DNA of 64,000 nucleotides from Aradus depressus (taxonomy: Eukaryota > Arthropoda > Insecta > Hemiptera > Aradidae). Made by a program: the position numbers and the translations under genes. Within the stretch, counting starts at the first letter, position 1. Each line of letters opens with the position of its first letter. Below the pieces are notes generated by a model. That model ran no database searches. It saw nothing but the letters and a program-made list of their open reading frames with translations, and was not told the DNA's origin. The DNA lies in assembly GCA_963662175.1 (NCBI GenBank), contig OY759214.1:78876037-78940036 (forward strand). Reading direction: 5' to 3'. Shown here piece after piece: positions 37,001-46,700 of this stretch.

Positions 37001-40000
37001 GATTTAAATGTTGAAAATCCGATCTGCCCATCGTTTTGTGAACGCCGGGTACTATAGCTAGTGAAACATTAATTATAATTATCTAATCATTTATTGGATA
37101 ATAAATGATATTTATTGATTTATAATATTTATTATATAATTTTTTTCAGGCTTTCTTCTCTCTTAGTCATGTGTACGTACAAGAACCAGTGTATGACCGA
37201 TTTGTATCAATTCTAGAGACAACTGTTGAGGATTCAAATAACATCAATGGTTTTTTGGAAGCTTCTAAATATAGCAGCGAGGAAAATGTAATTATAACGG
37301 ATGAGCCATCGTATGATTTGAAGGTAATTTAAAGTTATTGCAAGAAAATTATATCGAGATGTTTCATCTCTCTCACAATTGTGAGAGTAACAATGAAGGA
37401 AACAGTGATTAACAGGTCTTCCAATGAATATTCCAAATTTACAATTTACATTTTTTATTTTTTGGTATTGACAATCTAGCAAATATAGATGTTTTGAGAA
37501 GAAAAAAAACCCATCAGTATTTCAAATTTATTTGGTGATCTCCATCTGTTCTCTATCTCTCTTCTCGAAACATCTATAGACTGACCAGAGTAGGGAACTA
37601 ATTCTCATTATCGCACTATCGTCATTAACACATCTTACCGACTTGGAGAAAAATGCCCACAATTTAATTTTTGTTATTTATAACTTAGCAGTATGAAAAT
37701 TATAGTATTCTGTCTTCTACCCCATCCCATTAAAACTGGGGAAAAATCCATAAGCAACTTGTTTAAAAACGGAAAAATTTAGGGAATTTCTTCATGGGAT
37801 ATTTGTAGATCCTGTTTTTACAGGCCTGGCATTAGGAAGGGATGAATACACACCATCCTTTGGAGCATTAAGACTGTCAAATGCTTATCTTCGAATAACA
37901 AACTTGTTTTTTATAACATAAGCCACCTTATTAATCTTATGAAAACTGACATAATTGCAGAGATATTGTGAAATAATTCAAATGGACTTGAAAATAAAAT
38001 AAAACTGGTTTATTTAATATGTTGTCTAATTTCACTAACTATATATACATGGGAGTACTTTCGGTATTTCTACCATCCTCAGCCAAAAGCATAAGAGATA
38101 AGACTGTCTTATCTCTTATGCTTTTGGCTGAGGATGGTAGAAATACCGAAAGTACTCCCATGTATATATAGTTAGTGAAATTAGACAACATATTAAATAA
38201 ACCTGTTTTATTTTATTTTCAAGTCCATTATTAATCTTAATTATGTCATATTTCTATTTTAGGTGTTGAGACCCCACAAAGACTATCCCCATCGTATATT
38301 TGTTGGTTGGGATCCAAGGGACATCCATGAAAACAAAAAATATGAATTAAGTTTAGCCGTTTTGCCATTTCGAACAAGAGAAGAAGGAATTTCTCTTGTA
38401 AATAAATCGAAATTTGGTTGCACTGCTTCTCTTTGGACAGAAAATATTCATTGTGCTAACTACGTTTCTTCACGTATTGATGTAAGTATCAAGTTATTGT
38501 CATTAATTATTTGCAATTATATTTATACATTTTCGTTTTTCTTCACATAAATAATTTTTATCATTATTATTATTTGTCTTTTTTTTCAGGCTAATGTGAT
38601 ATGGATAAATTCTTACGGTCTTTTTCATCCTAGTGTCCCTGTTGAATCTCAAAAAGAGAGTCGAATTATACTCAATGGAATATCTTGTAAATACATTTAA
38701 AGTAAAATAATATAAATATTTACTTAGCAATATGGTACTAATGAAAAAAAAAAAATATATATATATATATATGTGCATATTTAAGTAGTAGTATAGAGGG
38801 GTATGTATATGTATAGAGGGTGCCAAATGCTCAGTGGTATGCATGCTTGCTTACTGAGCTCAAGATTTTGGATTCGAAAGTTTATTTTGTCTGGTCGGTA
38901 AAATAAACTTGAGGACGCCGTCCTTCGAATGAGACGTTAAGCGATGGCCACGAGCCTGTACGATGTCAGATACTCGTTAAAGACCCCTAACCTAGGTGAA
39001 TAAAAATTTGGGTAGGCAAAATTTAGGACTCCCATAGTAGAGTCGGCTCATGTCCACCAGAGAAACGAAAGAGCGCTCTGATAGTAGGCGATATGACCTT
39101 GTAGTTAAAGCTCGGTCTAATAACCATAAGTTATACTACTTATCGGTAACACTATATATTTTTGCAAAGCATTTATAAATATTTTTTTTTGTTTTACTGT
39201 TTAGTGGCTAATTATTTGGAAAAAATGAGAACTATCTCAGATACAAGCGGTGATTCTTTCTCTAAAACGAGTTCTCTCAAACTAAAAGAAACTTTGAAAA
39301 ACATGAATTTCCAGCCCTTATTTGTGAGGTACGATCCATCATTTCCTACATGCTCATTATAAAACTTTTAAATAGAAGTAAATTTTAAGTCATCAAAATT
39401 ACTGTGCTTCATACTTATGACAAGCATTGCATCAAATGAAATGCTGTCCGATTATAAAAAATCACCCCAAAGAAAAGGAAAGGTGAAATGTTTTTCCAAA
39501 GTGGATGTTACTGGTTTTGAAATCAAACTTTTTTTTTTTTTTTTACAGGGAAAATATTCATACTGCGATAGAGATGGCACAGAGAGGAGTGAAATTGTCA
39601 AAGAAATATGATAAAGGCTTACTGTTTTCTTTTATTAATAATGTCAGGGCCAATGTTCATCTGGATCCTCTTGTTAAGTGAGTATTGGTTCCGAATTGTT
39701 CAGATAATTATAATCTCATGAAGTCAAACAATAAAATCTAAAAATATAATGAAGCACATTTGTTGATTTTGTATTGTTCGATTTCTATATGTAACAATGT
39801 TTGTTCAAATCCTTCTTCTTCTAGTAAAAGACAAAGTTTATAAAATATATTTATTAATACCTGATGTTTAATCATTGATTAATTTCATTTCAGTAAAATA
39901 TTTAAAGAACCAATTTTGAACTCATTGGAACTCATATACAAGTCATCTCAGCTTGAAAATAATTCTGCTTTCCTAACACTGGACGATGTTAACGTTTGCA

Positions 40001-40437
40001 TTTCCTGCGAACCTCTGGGTATTACTTGGGTGGTTCTCGAAGATGTTTACAACTCACTTTACGAAGATTTTATTATTTTATTGTATTTGTTAATTGTTAA
40101 TGGTAATTCTATTATAGTTACCTCATTTTCTGAAGAACTTCAACAATTTGTCAATGGAATATTTAAATGTTTTAATGATAGTTTTCATTTGCCCAATGGT
40201 GTTCTCAATTATATACAAGCTCCTCTCACAGAATTTTATCCTCCCTATTATAATGAAGACTGTAATGAAAATGCACGATTAACCAATCGATACTATTTTT
40301 TAAAAAATGATGTTCATTCAAATGATTGTTTTAGAGGTCCAGTGTGTGAACATCTTCGTCATAAATGGTTTCAAACCAATTCTTCAAATGTTTTCTATTC
40401 ACTAATGTCTAAAGTTATCTGGATGCTGAATATTTAA
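28051..40437 (+). CDS. ALDH16A1-like protein, catalytically dead aldehyde dehydrogenase homologue
   Basis: Complete 12-exon model: 28051-28134, 28222-28325, 29616-29809, 29882-30032, 31397-31458, 31546-31658, 37150-37323, 38263-38481, 38590-38686, 39205-39328, 39549-39677, 39894-40437. It totals 1,995 nt, or 664 residues. Family signatures are [50 protein letters not shown], then a second partial ALDH-like unit ([19 protein letters not shown]) ending with SKVIWMLNI. This layout and the tail match ALDH16A1, which has one ALDH domain plus a second, degenerate one. At 664 residues it is shorter than the roughly 800 of vertebrate ALDH16A1; the cofactor-binding half of domain 1 is the shortened part. 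The catalytic Cys position aligns with Phe238 and the general-base Glu with Val204, so dehydrogenase activity is not expected. A scaffold role is an inference from the mammalian protein. A copia element and a SINE lie in intron 6 (31659-37149). Confidence 0.86.
28326..29615. other. ALDH16-like intron 2
   Basis: Nothing recognised. Confidence 0.5.
30033..30879. other. Part of ALDH16-like intron 4
   Basis: Contains a hammerhead-like core on the minus strand near 30380-30425 (CTGAAGATGGACGG, later GCCCGAAACGTC). Otherwise nothing recognised. Confidence 0.45.
30880..31290 (-). pseudogene. LINE endonuclease-RT tail fragment with inserted tandem repeat
   Basis: Minus-strand reading frame with [20 protein letters not shown] and [13 protein letters not shown], the usual C-terminal tail of insect endonuclease-reverse transcriptases. 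Three copies of a 33-bp repeat (31085-31175, TATATAATGAAAATACATGA) sit in frame upstream. The rest of the element is absent. Located in an ALDH16-like intron. Confidence 0.75.
31690..31976 (+). mobile_element. SINE-A in ALDH16-like intron 6
   Basis: GGGCGCCGGTAGCTC head, GTGGGTTCGGAACC, body, and tail CCCGGGCATGAGTCATAATA. It ends close to the copia insertion point. Confidence 0.87.
32000..32155 (-). repeat. Copia 3' LTR
   Basis: 156 bp, apparently identical to 36221-36376. The ORF stop overlaps its first six bases. Confidence 0.93.
32150..36151 (-). CDS. Copia-type Gag-Pol polyprotein
   Basis: 1,333 residues in one frame, N to C: Gag ([21 protein letters not shown]) with a CCHC knuckle at 198-211; aspartic protease with DSG at 302-304; integrase with an HHCC zinc site (about 438-477) and the DDE triad Asp504, Asp567, Glu603; reverse transcriptase with YVDDLL; RNase H ([25 protein letters not shown]). 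The protease-integrase-RT order defines Ty1/copia. Single-ORF Gag-Pol is typical of copia, which makes extra Gag by splicing. The stop codon falls in the first bases of the 3' LTR. No broken domains. Confidence 0.97.
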   Translation of the reverse strand: MATKEKYYNLTPFAGENFSAWAFRIKSILKENGIEKAIEDETYITVASNAKMEAKAQAIIIGGVADSHLEYLKDKASAYLMYKNLEDNFVKKSVRGQLFIRRKLSEIKYNENSPLLNHLVKLEELFGQLKDANADIKEEERVSYILLSMPKSYEAVITALETVESLKVDFVKDRLLGEEEKRKKSMGGNQDVDHAFLCYGCGKPGHKRWQCRQRRQNYQGQGRSYGFTKYRQDNFHTQGDNGGNRYQYNRGRGRSQQEHRGRGQGRESHMLEDLHDDAIYVCEREVLKCENENKESVVWCMDSGCTDHLINTKEWFVDYIELTKPRQIAVAKNGMSLKATGIGNLKLYSMIGRKKQVCTITNVYYVPELRKNLLSVSKIEEKGFQIVFSRGKVKVFKNNTLTMIGDKEGSLYIVETFCDLLNCNYSSKNEQNLINLWHRRFGHLGLNNLKILVQRNLVKGMSEIENMRIESTLCESCTLGKMTKLPFNRKGYRATKPLELVHTDVCGPITPETWDGNKYFITFIDDYTHFVVVYLMKSKSEMFDKFKKFYYYATRHFNINLLKLKSDNGREYLSSEFLKFCEVSGIRLLHTVAYNPEMNGVAERLNRTLMDKARTIMIESNVRKEFWGEAVLYSNYVTNRSPVSGREVTASEMWEGRKPDASNMRVFGSVAYNHVPKEWRKKLDNRGKKMIMMGYCQGGYRLWDDENYKIVSARNVIFDERPKVIEEMVYIQANEDRSIDKEPEVKEKNKEPEKETRVIPKIIIKDQDQAEDDNSQKRAIQGQDSGRVKRNVQKPQWQKDFAMDMSYEEQNESLYALLGSLTDVPKNYEDIEERKDKKLWKEAVKEEIKVLKESETWITVAAPENVKLIDCKWVFARKEVKDKEVYKARLVVRGFQQEDNFSEVYSPVLRLQTLRILLSVACERNYYIHQMDVKGAFLYGRIDEEVYLKPPEGVTVENGHVLKLTKSLYGLRKSPKYWYECFNTTITEYGFERSDNDYCMYKNGDLYLLLYVDDLLILGSNLKEIHLVKEFLSSKFRMKDMGHENLTYLGIAITKRSDSIVIDQTKYLKGVLKKFGMNDCKECDTPMDANFKMDESCTINQNYEKECRSMIGSLMYATVGSRPDLATSVYYLSRFQSKPTKELWLALRRIMRYVKHTVGYALVYTKCNKSAPLIGYADADWARDWDRKSTTGYLFKVYNNTVVWKSQKQATVALSTTEAEFVSLCEATAEACWIKKLLEELSINVKSVKIFEDNQSTIYAVKNPDQKRLKHMDVKFKFVKQMAEDKVIEVEHLCTEKQLADVLTKPLSKKRFLIFVNQLGLINFTNSDIEEEC
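36206..36220 (-). other. Copia primer-binding site (half-tRNA iMet)
   Basis: The plus strand reads CTGGGCCCATAACCC, the sequence of the initiator tRNA-Met anticodon arm. Copia-type elements prime from a cleaved 5' half of that tRNA. Confidence 0.75.
36221..36376 (-). repeat. Copia 5' LTR
   Basis: 156 bp, should carry the element promoter. It is followed on the element strand by the initiator-tRNA primer-binding site. Confidence 0.93.
36382..37149. other. Rest of ALDH16-like intron 6 after the copia element
   Basis: Includes a plus ORF (36749-37057) that ends at TGTGAACGCCGGGTACTATA, the inverse of a repeat string common in insects (TACCCGGCGTT). Treated as repeat-derived. Confidence 0.4.
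37981..38229. repeat. 249-bp near-perfect palindrome
   Basis: Arms 37981-38104 and 38106-38229 (124 bp each) are reverse complements with one mismatch and a one-base centre. It lies in the ALDH16-like intron before exon 8, about 30 bp upstream of that exon. Arms share GGGAGTACTTTCGGTATT with the fold-back element at 40684-41497. Confidence 0.95.
38817..39130 (+). mobile_element. SINE-A in an ALDH16-like intron
   Basis: GGGTGCCAAATGCTCAGTGG head, TACTGAGCTCAAGATTTTGG, GACGCCGTCCTTCGAATGAG, GTAGGCGATATGACCTTG. Confidence 0.87.
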
Positions 40438-40544
40438 ATTAATTCATGCCAGGTCATTATAGTTATATTATGTAAGGTTTGAAATTTAATTTAATTCATT
40501 TAATGTATTCTATATTTTGTAATGGATTGAAAATAGTTCTTTTA

Positions 40545-40550
40545 AATAAA
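40545..40550 (+). terminator. Poly(A) signal of the ALDH16-like gene
   Basis: AATAAA lies about 110 bases after the stop codon at 40437, at a normal 3' UTR distance and before the next repeat begins. Confidence 0.55.
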
Positions 40551-40683
40551 ATGAGGCATATTTCTTTATTTTGGATAAAGTTAATACCCTAACAGCAATG
40601 ACGAGGGTTATTAGCATGAAGTTCTTACCATTAAATTCTAATGATACCTACTTAACATTTTTTGTAGAGTTTTTGTGAAACAC

Positions 40684-41497
40684 TTAATAAAAAATATAAA
40701 GAATATTTTAAAAATATTGTTTATTTCACAAAATATATGGGAGTGCTTTTGGTATTGCTGCCATCTTCAGCCACGACTTAACAAATACATACTGGGTATT
40801 GAAAATATTTATTATATTATATTTGTATTTATTATATATTTATTTAAATTTTTTGACTAAAGATAAACTAATTGACAAACGACTAACTTGGAATCCTTAC
40901 TTGAGACTGAAAAGACAAGAAATGAACAGAGGGTACAAACTGTTACTAAGACCCCTAGACAAAAGATCTAAATTAACTGTGAAAACAAAATGACTTATAT
41001 ACCCCGCATTACTCAAACCTATGTAGACTTATGGGGTTGAACTCTGGGGTTCTGCCAAGGCTTCCAATCTTCAGCGCATCCTATCAAAACATTTTCGTGC
41101 AATAGCCAATGCTCTTTTTTACGTCTTCAACAAACGTCACCGAAGTTGCTAAATCCAAGTATAAAAAATAATTTTCCCCTCTTAGTTTCTACAGTATTCC
41201 TTTTGTCCGTGCGCTCCATTGTGCCATACTTCCCCAACGACGCGTCAGTTGCCTAGAGACCTCCTTAGCAGCAGCAGTTATAGTGATTAGTTACAAGTAA
41301 GACTGCATAAACAGACATTTTTTTTTTTTTTTTTAATCAGGAAGCCGGTAAACATGAAATTCCGTTAAAAACTCCGCATCGATTTGTCATTTTTCAAGTC
41401 GTGACTGAAGATGGTAACAACACCGAAAGTACTCCCATATATTTTATGAAATAGACAATATTTTTGAAAAACATGTTTTTCTTTATATTTTTTTATT
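40684..41497. mobile_element. Fold-back element with 100-bp arms around a LINE RT fragment
   Basis: The left arm (about 40684-40782) and right arm (about 41394-41497) are inverted copies sharing TTTCACAAAATATATGGGAG and CCATCTTCAGCCACGACTT with scattered changes. Between them lies a piece of a LINE reverse transcriptase (40857-41150). Each arm carries a hammerhead-like core. Confidence 0.7.
40857..41150 (+). pseudogene. Decayed LINE reverse-transcriptase C-terminal fragment
   Basis: Reading +, DKRLTWNPYLRLKRQEMN, then KLLLRPLDKRSKL, and after a stop codon YGVELWGSAKASNLQRI, as in the region after YADD of jockey-type RTs. There is at least one stop after KTK at 40993 and another before YGVELWG. 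Different from and much older than the LINE at 13876-18185. Confidence 0.75.
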
Positions 41498-42852
41498 AAA
41501 TTATGTATATAAAATAAATTGCATCGTTGGCTGGGCCCAGGAAATATCCCATCGATAGTATTTGTTACTCATTTTCAAAATGTTGAAGTGTTTGCTTCAT
41601 GGATGCTTTACGATTCTACTATTCGTTTCAAACCCGTTTGGGGTGAGTTTTCCTGTGTGCTTGATATGAGTTAAGCTATTTTTGTTTTCCTCATAGAGCC
41701 TGGGTAGTGCAAAACTAGTCAATTGCCACCATTCTCTTGCCTGGTCATAACCAGCCTATTGGTATCGCAATATTTTTTTGAAACTAATGTTCGAGACTGA
41801 ACACATTATGAATTGTTACTCCATCGGATAGCCTTTATTTCACTAAAAATGTCAATTAAAATGAGAGTGAGACTTACAAGTAATGTGTAAATATATATAA
41901 CAAAATTGTATGTATGTATATGATGAGCTTAGTTATGTGCTCTTTAGAAGTTTATGTTTTTAGTTATTAGTAATATAGATCTTATATGTTTATTTTTATT
42001 TTTTGTTTAAGTTATATTTTCAAAACAAATTTCAGTTGTGATGTTACTTATTATGTTTCATGTAATCAGTAAAACCGCCTTTTGATGTAATGTATTGGTA
42101 TAAGTACCTACCCTGGACAGAACATTTGGGAAATATGTGTATTATTTCAAATTTAATAAAATGAATTTTGTATTACCTAATATTTTTTAATGTTCTTTAT
42201 AAAAATTGTTGTTCGTTATTTACCCTTTTTACATTTTTTTTTTCATATATGTGATGTATTTCAAATGGACGAAATTTGGGGGAAAAAATAATGTTTTGAA
42301 GAATTTTCTACATTGAGACACTCGTCTTTATGATCCTCGCTTTCGGGAAAAGAAAATGTGGTATTCGAGGGTTTAATCGTATTTTTATTTATTTAATTTT
42401 TTTCTTCATATTAAGAATGATAGTATTTTTTTGAGCCAGAAGGAACGTGCAGGGTCTTAACATTTTCTATTTTATGGTAGGGTTTCACATTTTTCTGCTC
42501 GCTTTACTGAATTTAATGGAAGTCAGAGTAGAATGACTTAAATGTGTTGTGAAAAATGTAATTACGTTAGAAGTCTTTGTAGTTTCAATAGATTTCTAGG
42601 TAGATTTTATTTCTAGATTTGCCAGGCATATAAAAGAATACACTGTGACTATCGATATTCCGAAGTTTGGCTGGAATCTTATGTGAAAAAGTCGGGACAA
42701 TTTCTTGTAATAATTAAATTTATCAATAGAATTGCTTTTTTCGTATAAACCCAACAAAGTTCTGATAAAAGTTATCGATGTCAAGTCAGGTGCGGGTAGA
42801 TGATCCAGTGTATTCTTTTGTATACCTAGCAAATCTAGCAATTATTTAGGGA
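41498..42852. other. Spacer between the ALDH16-like gene and Nup85
   Basis: AT-rich, no coding signal. The Nup85 promoter should lie near 43500-43736, without a clear core motif. Confidence 0.45.
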
Positions 42853-43104
42853 CTGTTACTGAGCTCAAGATTGCAGGTTCGAAACTCGGCCTAGGCTGTT
42901 AGGTTTTTTTTTCATCTGGGAGGAGAATAAACATTTCAAGTATAATACCGAGATAAAAAACCTGTTTCGAATCCGCGATCTTAAACTTAATAGGCTAACA
43001 CGCTATCGGTGCCCTCATTGAGTGATGGGTTCACCAGAGCGACGAAAAAGCGCGATATAACTTTATAATTGAAGCTCGGGCTAAAATGACAATATCTAAC
43101 TAAC
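42853..43104. mobile_element. Rearranged SINE-A copies
   Basis: A plus-strand head (ACTGAGCTCAAGATTGCAGG) is followed by an inverted head (TTTCGAATCCGCGATCTTAA to CGGTGCCCTC, 42965-43017), then a plus-strand tail (CACCAGAGCGACGAAAAAGC). This is a nested or rearranged pair. Confidence 0.65.
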
Positions 43105-43736
43105 ATGATGACTTACTTCATAATTACATTTTTTCTAACCTACTGTTAAGCTTAATTGGAGTTGAGCTTAATTGGTGACCTTAAGGTCTCCACTGTCAGT
43201 AAATAAAACTATTTTTCTAGCCACCCTCCCCCCTCTCGAAAAAATGTTTTTATACATATATTGACCACAACTAAGGACAACAATTTGTTAAGCATTGTTG
43301 TGTATACATTGTTGGTAACGTTGTAGCGTATCTGCAGAAAAAATTAATAAAAAGAATTCTGTGCTTTTTTGAACAACTCGATATTCTTATTTATCTTTAA
43401 TCTTGAGTCATTAAACCTCTTCCACTTATGGTTACAATGTTATGGATTTTCATATTTCATCAATGAGCTCACCTATTGAGCTGGGTAATAATAAGGATTT
43501 TTTTTGACAAACAGTTATACATTCATTTTAGTTACAATATGTTCAATGATTACAATTAATTAGTTTTAACACTTTGTATTCTACGAGATTTTGTTTACAT
43601 CCCATTGCTTATATTTCCCGCCCTTCGGTGTAACTGTTGGTTTCGTTTGTTAATACTGGAACTCGCCCAATTCTAGTCTGCCTCACCGGTTCTTTAGTGT
43701 GAATGTTTGTTGTTTTGTACTTATTTTTCTACTGCA

Positions 43737-46700
43737 ATGAAGGAGAATAATTATTCCCCGGTAAGATTAACTATGTGTTTAGTGAGATGCAAACTAATTA
43801 GTATTTTTGTTCCTTGCCCTGAATGTAGTAAAATTATATATGTTTTCATTAATTTTGATACTGAGTAATCGAATAATTATTATACTAATAGATTACAAAC
43901 CAAAATAAACATGATATTTTCACTTACAGGTGTTTGAAGTAAAGGATGGAGTTTGTGCCAAAACTGGAGTTACTTCTCAATGGTCTGGTTTAACCAGTTT
44001 AGGAGTTCATGCTTTTCGAAATCCAAATGACTGCACCGATTTAGGTATTATTGTAGATAACTTAAATAAATTAAAATTTTGATAAAGGTTTAGATATATT
44101 CTTACTTGTGTGTCTTGTATTATCCATTCCATGTCAAATCAACCAATGTTTGAATTGACGCAGATTTTCTGTGGTATGCTCTACTTAATTAGAACACAAA
44201 AAGTGAAAAACTCCAAAAAATGTTTTAGCTATTGTTTTAGAAATACATGCGATGTATTACTAAGGTGACCAAATGTACTCCTTTAAGGAGTTTTGTTATC
44301 CTTTTTCGTGAACCGTACTCCCTTTAAAAACCATACTCCAAAAATATTCCTTTGCAGTCTTTTGTACTCCATTAATTAATAAAAAACATGGGTAGAAATA
44401 TTTCCAAATTTTAAACAAGTATATATTCCCCACAAAAATTTGAAGTCATTAATTGCATTTGCAATATGTTGCCCTGGCACAAATACTGCTGAGGAGAGGG
44501 TATTTTCCCTTGCAAGTGATTACTGGACACTAGCTGCAGTTTTAACAGTAAAGTTTAACATGCGGGACGCAAGTTGTTCTGATATAAGTGCGCTCTTAGG
44601 AGAAAATTCAAAACTATCGAAAAAAATTCATTCAAAAGGAAAATATGATTTCAAGAATTAAAATAGTGTAGGTATTAAAAAATAATTAAATTTCTATTAA
44701 TTTTTATAATCTTAAAAATATATAGCCAAATGGTTGCGATGTTTTTTTTTCACAACCCCAAACACCATATTCAATGAAATTCCATCCGTACTCCTTTTGT
44801 ATCAAAATAGTTGGTCACCTTACCATTATAGATAGTATACAATAATAAGTAGAACTTGCGACAGAAATTTAAAACAATAGAGATCTAGGTTCTAACATAG
44901 TTCGATTTGACATGGATGCATATAATGTTTTGTTGAGAGTAATATGTCTTTTTATATTCTAGATCGTCCAAGTGAATTTGCCCCATGTGAAGGGAATGTT
45001 CATATGATAAAACAGACAAATATTATTCTGAACGAACCAGAATTGAGAAAGCTTGTTAACGAATCTAATTCAACATTTGTCGCATCCAGAACTATGACTG
45101 GTGGGACAAATATAAAGCTCAAAATTTTAGAACTAAGTAGAGAGCACAGGTATTTATGAAACCTAATTTTTCTTATATAATTTTACTTTGTTTAAACTTC
45201 ATCGTAAGTTTTCAAAGCTTATACTTATTGTTCCATATTTTTGTAGATCATCTATCAGACAGTGTATTGAAAATTTGCAGCGTTTAGATGTGAGAGGGAC
45301 CGTGACCTCTGAAGAATCAGAAAGGCATAATGTCTGGATTGATATTCTTGACAACATTGAACTGATCTGGCATCTATGTGAATTGTTACACCTGGAAGTT
45401 GTACATTGTAATTGATATTTATTTACATTAGGATAATTATTTCTATTTGTCATATAGTGAACCTTTCCTATCATCTCTCTATATGCTATGTTATTCATTT
45501 CATTAATATTTTCCATAGTTTTACCCTGACAATGCGTACGTCGATGCTGGTTGATTCCGCCCTTGATTGTTTACGTTCTTATAACATTTCTGTACATAGT
45601 TGAAGGTCAAGACTCATTAAACAATATTGTTACTTAATGGAGAGTCGGTTTATTGTCTCTCTCCTTTTTCACATTAAAATTAGCTAGTCAGTTATTATGA
45701 CTCATGCCCGTGCTTTAGCTACAAGGTCATATCACCTACTACCAGAATGCTCTTTCGGTCACTCTGATGGACATGAGCCCCACTCTACTATGGGATTCGT
45801 AAATTTTGTCTATTATTATTCGCCTAGGGAGGGTCTTTAACGAGTACCTGACATCGTACAGGCTCGGGACCATCGCTTAACGTCCCATCCGAAGGACCGC
45901 GTGCTTAAATTTATGTTACCTCCCAGTTAAAATAAACTAAGGGCCTCGGCCGGGTTTCGAACCCACGATCTTGAGCTCATTAAGCAAGCACGCATACCTC
46001 TGAGCTATCGGCGCCCACGAATTAGCCTGTGCTTCCCCAACTAAAGCGATTACTTTCCCTAATTAATGTAGTGCAATAAAGTTCCCTTTCCGCAGGTCAT
46101 AATGAGCGGAATATGTTGAAAAATACATGAATAATACAAATATTATTGTTAATATTTGTTAGATGAGGGGGGGGAATTGAAGAAGATACAAAATAAAAAA
46201 AAACATCCTTCTGATCTGACGATTTCTATTAATTCTTATGAAGTCCTTTGTCTTTTGTCGACTAATTTTTCACTGTTTCGTTATTTTTTACTTAGAAGTT
46301 TTTGAGAGCCCAGTGACACCCCTATGGGAAAGTTCTATGCAGCTTTTACTTCCTCACATTTTATGATTGTTATAATGATTGGTGTAGCGGAGGTGGTGCT
46401 GCCGAAGCTGGTGGAGTGGGTGCGGTTCCATTGGTCTGACTACGATCTGCGAGCGGCCAAGGTGCTCGAGAGTCACATGAAGGGGGCGGAGCAGCGCTAC
46501 GATGACTACTGGGACCTGGTGACAGGATTGTTGCTAGAGGGGAGGTTTGAAGCCACCCGAGCACTTCTCAGGCTTCACTCGGAGGCGGACAGTCCCGCCT
46601 TCAGAGAGGCCGACAGTCTGCTCCGGGAGATACCAGTATACAAGGTATTGAAACATACGTTATTTCGGGGATAACTTGGAAGAAATTAGTAAAGATGACA

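Noticed and set aside
36749..37057. 102-residue plus ORF in ALDH16-like intron 6 as a gene
   Set aside because: No start context or splice support. Ends in a common insect repeat string (inverse of TACCCGGCGTT).
45412..45603. Small ORF after Nup85 exon 4
   Set aside because: Intronic. The reading frame continues past the exon 4 donor only by chance.
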